Source: Erinaceus europaeus
Taxonomy: Eukaryota > Chordata > Mammalia > Eulipotyphla > Erinaceidae
Assembly: GCF_950295315.1 (NCBI RefSeq)
Contig: NC_080166.1
Coordinates: 99,205,141-99,269,140, forward strand
Direction of reading: 5' to 3'
DNA length: 64,000 nt
The position numbers and the translations under genes were made by a program. The notes under the pieces were generated by a model, which saw nothing but the letters and a program-made list of their open reading frames with translations, was not told where the DNA came from and ran no database searches. This document shows positions 35,475 through 43,757 of the stretch, in pieces. Numbering within the stretch: the first letter of the stretch is position 1; every line of letters begins with the position of its first letter.

Positions 35475-36475
35475 ATAATAAGTCACACAGCATAACAAAA
35501 CAAAAATAATCCAATATAAAAAGTGAGCAGAAGATTTGAATAGATCATATTCTTTTTAAAATCTATTTATTAATTAAATAGAGAGGGAGGGAGAGAGAAC
35601 CAGAGAGAACCAGAGCATCCCTCTGGTGCTGAGGCTCACACTGGGGACTTCTTATGCTTGAGAGTCTAGGGCTTTCTCCACTGCACCATCTCCCAGCTGC
35701 TGAACAGATAGTATTCTAAGGAAGATACACATACTACATATGGCTCACAAACATATAAAAATGCTCCACTTTTACATTAGAGAAGATAAAATTAAAACTA
35801 CAATAAGATTCCACCTCATACCCATGCAATTGCCTCCATCAACAAAACAGGAAACAGCAAGTGTTAAAGATGTAGATAGACAGGAACTCTGTTATAGTGT
35901 TGGTGGGAATGCAAACTGGTGCAGCCACCATGGAGAAAAGAATGCACAGTCCTCAAAAGAAAGTAGAAATACATTATGAGTCAGCAATAACACTGGTAGG
36001 AATATAACCAAAGGGCACAAAACACTGATTAAAACGGACAACAGTACTACTATCACTACATTGCTACACTGTTCACAACATCCAAAGACTGGAAGTAACC
36101 TAAATGTCCATCAACAGACAATTATGTATAGAATTTACAGGACATATATTAAATAGAATACTACTCTAAAATAAAAAAGGATATCATGCCCTTCAGGATA
36201 ACGTAGCTAGAACTGGAGGGAATGATACTTAGTAAATAAGGAGGTGAAAGGAAACAACTAGATAGCTTCACTCCTATATGGGATATAGGAAATTAAAACA
36301 TAGGAATTAAACAAACAGCAAAAAAGTAACCAAACTGTCTCAGACTTTGTGAGAACTATAGTGGGGGGGGGGGGGGTTGGTACATAGAACTGTAGGGGTG
36401 AGTTAAGTGTGGAAACTATACCCCTGGGATCTTATAATCTTGTAAACCATTATTAAATCACTAATAAAAAATAAA
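35475..36475 (+). mobile_element. older L1: ORF2 C-terminus and alternative 3' end
   Basis: Sense L1 blocks are AAGATTCCACCTCATACCC (35806), TTGGTGGGAATGCAAACTGGTGC (35900) and CACAACATCCAAAGACTGGAAG. The terminus TTGTAAACCATTATTAAATCAC ends at 36475. A decayed SINE interrupts it at about 35553-35702, and a run of 14 Gs lies at 36363-36376. Confidence 0.85.
35553..35702 (-). repeat. decayed SINE inside the older L1
   Basis: The antisense tail AATCTATTTATTAATTAAATAG is followed by GAGGGAGGGAGAGAG and GCTTGAGAGTCTAGGGC; related to 13150-13305. Confidence 0.6.
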
Positions 36476-37234
36476 AAAGTAAACGAAATTTGCATCAATT
36501 AGATTTGCTTTAAAGTTGCAGAGTAAGTTAAGACTGAAAAGTCTTTTTTAAAGAGAGGGTCAACTAAGTACACAAAGAGTTTTTCAGTATTCAGCTCATT
36601 TTAAATGTGTTTTCATAAACCAAGAGAGAAAAGTTTTTTAAAAGAAAACAATGTAATTTCCTTAGGGAACATGGGCACTTTTTCATTTTTCTTACTTTAG
36701 ACCTGTTTTCCTTATAACATTTAAACTTATTTAAACTCTTTCTTGGGTAATAGCTATAAAAAACAAATATTAGTCAATTTTATAAGTAAGAAAACACAGA
36801 ATTCCATCTTTTATTATCTGGCTTATTAATAAAAGTTTCTCATGGTTAATCAATTATACTTTTTAATTTTATATAGATATTTATGTATTTTATTTAAATC
36901 ATGCTTAAAATATTTTATTTACAGTCATTCTTTCTATAACTTGATTCAATTCCTTTATCTCTCTAAGGCACTTGAGTTTTAGGATGTAATTCACTTTATC
37001 ATATAGAAGTAAGTTTTATTTATTTATTTATTTGTTTATTTATCAACTTTCTGTTTCTTCTATTATCTATAAACTTTCATAACTCATTCTTTCAAGGTTT
37101 GATGAAATTTTACAATATATTTCAGTATCTTGTTAATAGGATGAGCCTGAAGCAAAGAAGATAAAATAATGGAAGACCAGACTGCACAACAATACAAGGA
37201 AACTCATTACTAAAACTCATAGAGACAAGGGAGC
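36476..37234. other. AT-rich spacer, target of the full-length L1
   Basis: A (TTTA)n tract lies at about 37015-37043. No other element seen. Confidence 0.5.
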
Positions 37235-37251
37235 AAGAATAATGGAATTAA
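37235..37251. repeat. left target-site duplication of the full-length L1
   Basis: AAGAATAATGGAATTAA, matched by AAGAACAATGGAATTAA at 47631-47647 (16 of 17 identical). Confidence 0.93.
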
Positions 37252-38881
37252 GGGGGTTTCCGGAAGATGGCGGCTGAGAACCTGCTAGTGGCTTGAGCTC
37301 TGATCACATCTTCTGGAAACGGTAGGATTTTCTGCCTTTAGTAGGCCAGTCAATAAGGGGTCCTAGCAGTGACACCAAGAAGGTGACTATAACTTAATTT
37401 GGGTTAAGAATTAGAGTAGAGGTGGTGCGGACTAGCGGGCGGGCTGCTCCAGACTTCCCAGGCTGCAGTAGGCAAGGCGGGTGCGCCGGGCATTGTCCTC
37501 AGCCAGGGAAGGCGGCTCCTCCGCCAGTTGCAGAGTGCTGCTGGGTGGCCGGCAGAGGACAGGGAGGGAGCACTGTAGCTCGGGGGCTTTCTCTTGGGAG
37601 TCTCCAGGGAACCACCGCAACCCTGAGAGCAGATCCAAGGACATCCCTGAGTACAGTTCTCATTGGATCGAAAGGACTTGGAGCTAGTTTTCATTTTTGA
37701 GAAATCCTTTAAAAAAGCTTCGGGGGGGGGGGGGTTTCCCGGAAGATGGTGGACTGAGAAGCTGCTAGTGGCTGAGCTCTGACCACATCTCCTGGAAACG
37801 GTAGGATTTTCTGCCTTTAGCAGGCCAGCCAATAGAGGTCCTAGCGGTGACACCAAGGAGGTGACTATAACTTAATTTGGGTTAAGAATTAGAGTAGGGA
37901 AAAAAAGGGGAAAAAAATTTTTTCTTCCTTTTAATTTTCAAGCATACCTCCTTACAAGCCCCCCCCACCCCCATAACCAGTCCCTGGGGACCAGATCCTA
38001 GCAGGGGAGGGGAGCTCCTTTACTTTACCAAATTCCTGCCCCACCAGGGACTATCGTTAATTCTAAGTCTATACCCTTCTGAAACCCCTGGCCTTTTTTC
38101 TTTCTAAGTAGCCAACCCCCCCAACCTCACCCCGCATAGCTAATTAAATAATTAAAAATAAATACAAAAAAAAAAACCTCTTTCCTTTCACTGCCCTTTT
38201 ATGACTGTTCTTTTTCTTATCTTTTTCTTTTTTCTCTCTCTCTCTTTTTTTTCTTTTTCTCATTCTTGTCATCCCTTCTTCCTTAATCCTACAGCTTCCA
38301 AAATCACAGCCCCCAGCCTCCACACCACAGTGTGCTTTTTTGAATTCACTGATACACATTTGGGAATTTCCTTTCACTACTCTTTAATTACAGGTCTTTT
38401 TCTTATCTTTTCCCTTTTCTCTCTCTCTCGTCTCTCTATCTCTCATCTTTTTTTAAATCTTGTCATACACTTCTTCCTTCTTCTTTGCCTTTCTGAATTT
38501 GAGAATTATTTTGGGGAAGAAATCTGACTCAGAGTGGACTCTCTATGTGTGTATCTCTGCTCTAGTTCCCTTTCCCCTCTTGTTACCCCTAGAATATACA
38601 GTGGATAGTAGATTTGCATAACTGTCTATTCTTGCTATCCTTTCTTTCTTTTCTCTTTCTTCACTGGGATTTGGTTACTATTTTATCACGGATTGGAGAA
38701 CGTGTTTGGCTAACTGGTAATGATTAAACTAATTCAATACTTGCTTCAGTTGCTACTGAAATTAATGAGGTTGGTGAGTGCAATTGTCATAAAGGTATTT
38801 AGTACAGTGTTACTTGTACTCAAGACACAACAACTGAGGAACAACAGAGCATAAAAAAAAAGAAACACATAAATCAAAAAA
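37252..38881 (+). promoter_or_regulatory. L1 5' UTR with a duplicated promoter-like block
   Basis: The first about 165 bp (from TTTCCGGAAGATGGCGGCTG to AAGAATTAGAGTAG) occur again at 37732-37897, giving two partial monomers about 475 bp apart. A GC- and CpG-rich stretch lies between them (37420-37640). AAGATGGCGG (37264-37273) is a good match to the YY1 site at the start of human L1. The second copy reads AAGATGGTGG (37743-37752) and is probably weakened. A G-run lies at 37721-37733. The remainder (37900-38881) is pyrimidine-rich with no open frame. Confidence 0.85.
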
Positions 38882-39794
38882 ATGGGTAGATCAAAAACAA
38901 ATAAAACTGCTACTCCAATGAATGAAGACAAGAGCCCAGAAGAAACTACAAATCAGCCAGAAGTAACCATATATAATAAAAGTATGAAAGCAACAATAAA
39001 CTTATTAACCACAGAAATGAAAACAACATTGGAGGAAAGGAATGGCAGTATTAGGGAAACAACAGTTGAGACCCCCAAGGAAAATGGATTATCTTGAGGC
39101 AATTAGAGAACTGAAAGCTGAAATAGCTGTAATGAAGAAATAAGCTGAGGCAAGGGAAAGCAGACTAACAGAAGCAGAAAACAGAATTAGTCAGACAGAG
39201 GATAAGCTAGAGGAAACGAAGAAAGAGGTGAAAGAGCTTAAAAAGAGATTGAGAGACACTGAAAACAACAACAGAGACATATTGGATGATCTCAAAAGAA
39301 GTAACATTCGTATAATTGGCCTGCCAGAGGAAGAAAGAGAGGAAGGGGAAGCAAACATTCTAGAGGAAATAATAGAAGAAAACTTCCCAGACCTGAATAA
39401 CAGAAAGGACATCAAGATTCAAGAGGCCCAGAGAGTACCAAACAGAATCAACCCAAACATGAAGACACCAAGACACATCATAGTCACAATGAGAAGAAGT
39501 AAGGATAAAGAAAGGATCCTAAAGGCTGCAAGAGAGAAACAAAAAGTCAGATACAAGGGAAAACCCATAAGATTATCTGCAGACTTCTCCACTCAAACTC
39601 TAAAAGCCAGAAGGGATTGGCAAGATATCTATCGAGCCCTGAATGAAAAAGGGTTTCAACCAAGGATAATATATCCTGCTAATCTTTCATTCAAACTAGA
39701 TGGAGGGATCAAAACCTTCTTAGATAAACAACAGTTAAAGGAGGCAACCATCACCAAGCCGGCCCTGAAAGAGGTTCTAAAAGACCTCTTATAA
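38882..39794 (+). pseudogene. L1 ORF1 (RNA-binding chaperone), broken
   Basis: ORF1p is the trimeric nucleic-acid chaperone that coats L1 RNA in the cytoplasm. It starts at 38882 (MGRSKTNKTATPMNEDK), with an acidic/lysine-rich N-terminus, a predicted coiled coil over about 39085-39290 (heptad-like LKAEIAV and LKKRLRDTENN stretches) and then the RRM-like region with SNIRIIGLPEEE (39301-39336). The C-terminal domain contains RLSADFSTQTLKARRDW and stops at 39792-39794. The frame shifts near 39080 and a TAA interrupts the coiled coil at about 39138, so no full protein can be made. Confidence 0.95.
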
Positions 39795-39852
39795 ACAAGA
39801 ACATCACTATAATACTTGCAATATATCAGAGCAAACAAATTTTTTTTGAACA

Positions 39853-41035
39853 ATGGCACTACAATACATTAAATCCATAATATCAATAAATGTCAATGGC
39901 TTAAACTCACCCATCAAAAGGCACAGGGTGGGGGGATGGATCAGAAAACATAACCCAACCATATGCTGCTTGCAAGAATCCCATCTGTCACAACAAGATA
40001 AACACAGACTTAAAGTGAAAGGATAGAAAACTATCATACAGGCTAACAGACCACAAAAAAAGGGCAGGAACAGCCATTCTCATCTCAGACACGACAGATT
40101 TTAAATTAAATAAAGTAATAAAAGATAGGCAAGGACATTACATAATGATTAGAGGATCAATCAGCCAAGAAGACTTAACAATTATTAACATCTATGCACC
40201 CAATGAGGGACCATCTAAATACATTAAGCACCTACTGAAAGAATTTCAAAAGTACATCAATAGTAATACAATAATAGTGGGAGACTTCAATACCCCACTC
40301 TCACACGTAGACAGATCAACAAAGAAGAGAACCAATAAAGATACAAGAGAACTGAATGAAGTGATTGACAGACTAGACCTCTTGGACATTTTCAGACTCC
40401 TCCACCCCCAAAAACTGGAATACACCTTCTTTTCAAATCCACATAACACATACTCAAGGATAGACCACATGTTAGGCCACAAAGACAGCATCAAAAAATT
40501 CAAGAGCATTGAAATCATCCCAAGTATCTTCTCAGACCACAGTGGAGTAAAACTAACATTTAACAACAAACAGAAAATTATTAAAAAACACAGAATTTGG
40601 AAACTAAACAACATGCTCCTTAATAACCACTGGGTCAGAGACTCACTCAGGCAGGAAATTCAAATGTTCCTGGAAACTAATGAAAATGAAGACACAACCT
40701 ATCAAAATATTTGGGACACAGCTAAAGCACTACTGAGAGGGAAACTTATAGCCATACAATCACATATTAAACACCAAGAAGAAGCTCAAATGAATGACCT
40801 TAATGCACACCTCAAGGACTTAGAGGAAGAGGAACAAAGAAATCCTAAAGCAACCAGAAGGACAGAAATCACTAAAGTTAGAGCAGAAATAAACAACATC
40901 GAAAATAAAAGAACCATACAAAAGATCAATGAAGCCAAATGTTGGTTCTTTGAAAGATTAAACAAAATTGACAAACCCCTAGCCAGACTCACCAAACAAA
41001 AAAGAGAGAAGACTCAAATTCATAGAATTGTAAAC
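39853..41035 (+). pseudogene. L1 ORF2, endonuclease half, broken
   Basis: The start is ATG GCA CTA CAA at 39853, 58 bp after the ORF1 stop. This is the apurinic-like endonuclease that nicks target DNA: SINVNGLNSPIK is at the N-terminus, CCLQESHL is the conserved active-site loop region, [10 protein letters not shown] is near 40275-40305, and [10 protein letters not shown] and FSDHSGVK (40528-40551) carry the catalytic Asp/His. A nonsense codon lies at 40024-40026 and a frameshift in the A/G-rich stretch near 40060. From 40145 the frame is open until the LTR provirus interrupts it at 41036. Confidence 0.95.
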
Positions 41036-41478
41036 TGTTGTTTTCGACCGGTTATGTTGTTTTCGCCGGGCTAGCTTCACGGGTGGGTAACAGACAACCA
41101 GGGACTCATGGCTGGGTTGTACGCAGTATCTCTTTATTCATGCAGGACACAGCACAATCTAAGACGAGCTAAGCTAAATTCAAGGTACAGTACTGTAAAA
41201 CTCACAATGCTGTCTTTATATATACTTGCCAAGTAAGGTGGAAACAGGATGTGACATAGAGAGGGTGGAGAGAAAAGTGACTGGTGAAAATCAGAGTGTG
41301 ACAAAGAGGGGCAGATTAGGCACGAATCCTATCACTGAACCACAAATGCCCTGGAGGGAGGGTGGAACTTGTTAACAGTGGTTATGTAAATAGAATGAAG
41401 TAGTTATGTAAATAGAATAGTGTTAAGCAGGGGGGATTTAAACCAAATGAAACAGAAAGGGTCTCATGCATACCAACA
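41036..41478 (-). repeat. 3' LTR of the provirus
   Basis: 443 bp. On the minus strand U3 starts TGTTGGTATGCATGAGACCC. A 22-bp-period direct repeat of GTTATGTAAATAGAAT (plus strand 41381 and 41403) lies in U3. A 19-bp tandem duplication (TGTTGTTTTCGACCGGTTA / TGTTGTTTTCGCCGGGCTA, 41036-41073) forms the U5 end. Confidence 0.95.
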
Positions 41479-41495
41479 ATTCCCCCTTTCTTTTT
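41479..41495 (-). promoter_or_regulatory. polypurine tract
   Basis: On the minus strand AAAAAGAAAGGGGGAAT directly abuts the U3 start TGTTGG of the 3' LTR. This is the position and composition expected for the plus-strand primer in reverse transcription. Confidence 0.9.
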
Positions 41496-41656
41496 AACTA
41501 ATGGCCATTGTGGGGTGAACAGAAACGTATGTCGTACAGGCGTTTTCAAAAGAACTGGCATAAGACATGGAAAACAAAATAGGCAAGCAGCAATAACCAA
41601 TGTGATGTCAAGGGGAGCTTTTCTTGCCTCAAAGGGCAAGGCCTAGCAGAAGAAAG

Positions 41657-41770
41657 GGCATTTCTTGCCTCTGGGAATGCTTCATGCCTCTGGGGGCATC
41701 TCTTGCCTCAAAGGGCGTTTCCTGCCTCTGTGGGCATCTCTTGCCTCTTGGGGCGCTTCATGCCTCTGTG
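41657..41770 (-). repeat. six tandem 19-bp units inside the provirus
   Basis: 114 bp split exactly into six 19-mers, such as GGCATCTCTTGCCTCAAAG and GGCGTTTCCTGCCTCTGTG, all sharing CCTC near the 3' side. Another related unit lies at about 41613-41635. Units alternate between CTTGCCTC and CATGCCTC cores. Confidence 0.92.
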
Positions 41771-42740
41771 GGCATAACCTAATAAGGAGGGGGAGTTTTC
41801 TACCTCTGGGGAAGAGCCTGCAGGCGAGGGGACATGGTCTATAAAGTCTCAAGGCAATTGGCTGAAGTTAGTCTTTGAGAAACACAGCAGCGTGTACCAG
41901 TAAGTCTGATGGAGGTGTCAGTCCAAAGTAGCTGACCACAGAAGAAAATGCCAAGGGATGAAACGCTGTACGTCTGTCTTGATGGGGAATGTCGGCCACC
42001 AGAATTCTGCGTTTCTGTAGAGAGTGAGCTTTGGAGTCTGTGAATCTGTTTCTTCAGGTCGTGCCAGGTCTCATCATTGGTTTCTGGGGGTGTGTTGTAA
42101 TCATTCCATCTTGGCGATGTCAGAGAACAGGGGTCCAAATGAATTTCTGGGAATTCCATTTGAGTAGATGCTTTTTCATGTGAAGACTTGACAGCTGAAA
42201 TTCACTTACTTGTCAAACAAAACTTGTAGCAGATTAGAAGTTTACTATAATTGATAACTCCATTAAAATTGGAAGTCCTTTCTAGTATGATTTTAAGGTT
42301 GTTTAAACAGTTTAAACTCAATAAAATGTGGAAAGGTAAACAGAAGAACCACAGTTAAAAGCCTCAGGCATGAGAATAATTAACATAATCATTGCACTAT
42401 CTGCCCCACCCATAACTTATACAGTTTTCAGGATTAAACGTTTCAGATTAATGTCAAGACGTAAAAGAGAAATCATAGGAGGGAAAAAACAATTTTTGGA
42501 TTGTTTCTGGATGTCTCTAGAAATCATGGCTGCGTCCAGCATTTTTTTTTTAAGTCAATGTCAAACAAAAATTCAGTCATTCAAATCATTCTCTTATGAA
42601 ACGCAACTTGAACTAGATTATCAAGATCTCACCATGTAGGATTAAGAGTCCCCGGAGGGCGACCTAGTCCAAAAAGCTCCTCGAAATTCCATTTAGGGTG
42701 CTTCTGACTGTTCCTGCTGGATTGCTTCAGGCACCTATTT
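41771..42740 (-). other. provirus interior, non-coding part
   Basis: No long sense frame and no similarity I recognise. It may hold packaging or export signals, but nothing in the sequence proves it. Confidence 0.5.
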
Positions 42741-43253
42741 TTAAAAAGCGTCTTCCCATCGAAGAAAGAATCCAATCAGGAGAGTAGAACTAACCACGTG
42801 TCTCCATACTTGGGAACTGCCAGGGTACTTGAGAATGTTCTTCAAATTAGAGTAGTCCTTCTCCATGGGAAACATTCGAGAAGAAGTCCAGAAACTCCCA
42901 GGGGAAATCCCCATGCATGTCCCAAGGTCTACGATCACGGTCATAAAGAACCAAATTGTCGCCTGGAGCAAAATGTAGTCCTTTTCCTCAGGAAACATGG
43001 GAGAGGGAATCCAGAAAGTCCAAGGAGAAATCTCCGTGCATCTCCCAAGCTCTATGATCCCCGTCATAAGAAACCAAAGTTCCCGGTCAGGGAACCGAAG
43101 TGTGGCCCAGAGTAAAATGTTCCAGAGACAGAGAAACTGTCTCATAATGAAACAGTAGAGGCTTTGGCAAACCTCTTCATAAGTAGAAAGGCAACCCATG
43201 ATGGATGGGTAGCCAAGTTTACTTATCTGGACGATGGGTGGGTTAGGTCCCAC
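42741..43253 (-). CDS. uncharacterised open frame next to the primer site, with an internal 41-residue duplication
   Basis: This is open in the sense direction of the provirus from just past the primer binding site to 42741 (about 170 codons; the first in-frame ATG gives about 152). It contains two copies of a 41-residue unit, one beginning WFLMTGIIELGRC and the next WFFMTVIVDLGTC, from a DNA duplication of period 123 bp (plus strand about 42852-42974 and 42975-43097). The position corresponds to the leader/gag start of a retrovirus, but no gag motif is visible. Trp- and Phe-rich and partly hydrophobic. It may be a chance open frame; the frame-keeping duplication is the only positive sign. 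Confidence 0.3.
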   Translation of the reverse strand: MGPNPPIVQISKLGYPSIMGCLSTYEEVCQSLYCFIMRQFLCLWNILLWATLRFPDRELWFLMTGIIELGRCTEISPWTFWIPSPMFPEEKDYILLQATIWFFMTVIVDLGTCMGISPGSFWTSSRMFPMEKDYSNLKNILKYPGSSQVWRHVVSSTLLIGFFLRWEDAF

Positions 43254-43287
43254 GTTGATGCCAGTCCATGTTTCAGGGCTTATTTCA

Positions 43288-43305
43288 GTCCCTGTTCAGG
43301 CGCCA
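43288..43305 (-). promoter_or_regulatory. primer binding site, tRNA-Lys type
   Basis: Minus strand TGGCGCCTGAACAGGGAC, two bases inside the 5' LTR. It differs from the usual Lys3 site at one position (a CG to TG type change). Confidence 0.93.
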
Positions 43306-43307
43306 TA

Positions 43308-43751
43308 CGTTGTTTTCGAAGGGTTATGTTGTTTTCACCGGGCTAGCTTCATGGGCGGGTAACAGACAACCAGGGACTCATGGCTGGGTTGTACGCAGTA
43401 TCTCTTTATTCATGCAGGACACAGCACAATCTAAGACGAGCTAAGCTAAATTCAAGGTACAGTACTGTAAAACTCACAATGCTGTCTTTATATATACTTG
43501 CCAAGTAAGGTGGAGACAGGATGTGACATAGAGAGGGTGGAGAGAAAAGTGACTGGTGAAAATCAGAGTGTGACAAAGAGGGGGCAGATTAGGCGCGAAT
43601 CCTATCACTGAACCACAAATGCCCTGGAGGGAGGGTGGAACTTGTTAACAGTGGTTATGTAAATAGAATGAAGTGGTTATGTAAATAGAATAGTGTTAAG
43701 CAGGGGGGATTTAAACCAAATGAAACAGAAAGGGTCTCATGCATACCAACA
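43308..43751 (-). repeat. 5' LTR of the provirus
   Basis: 444 bp. On the minus strand it has a TATA box TATATAAA (plus 43487-43494) and a polyadenylation signal AATAAA (plus 43405-43410), giving a usual U3-R-U5 order. Its inner end reads CG where the other LTR has CA, so the terminal A is mutated here. Confidence 0.95.
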
Positions 43752-43757
43752 GTAAAC

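Larger units (their letters stand above)
41036..43751 (-). mobile_element. Lys-tRNA-primed LTR provirus without viral genes, antisense to L1
   Basis: Two LTRs (41036-41478 and 43308-43751) flank a 1829-bp interior. The target-site duplication GTAAAC lies at 41030-41035 and 43752-43757, and the ends are TGTTG...CAACA. On the minus strand the interior begins, after two bases, with TGGCGCCTGAACAGGGAC, a one-mismatch fit to the tRNA-Lys3 primer site. It ends with a polypurine tract next to the other LTR. A 6-bp duplication and Lys priming fit class II (ERVK/betaretrovirus-like) elements. I found no gag, protease, polymerase or envelope similarity in any frame, so it resembles a non-autonomous ETn-like element that depends on another provirus. 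The LTRs differ by about 9 substitutions and one indel (about 2%). Confidence 0.93.

Noticed and set aside
37404..37856. 150-codon minus-strand open frame in the L1 5' UTR
   Set aside because: It covers a GC-rich promoter stretch where stops are rare by composition. I know of no antisense protein in this position with this sequence, and the second promoter block does not preserve it.
42798..43115. 105-codon plus-strand open frame in the provirus interior
   Set aside because: It is the opposite strand of the longer sense frame and runs antisense to the element; it is a shadow of the duplicated block.
41036..43751. L1 ORF2 ending naturally at about 41074 with a [14 protein letters not shown] tail
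   Set aside because: The tail is LTR sequence. The L1 resumes at 43758 after one GTAAAC copy, so this is an insertion and not a real C-terminus.
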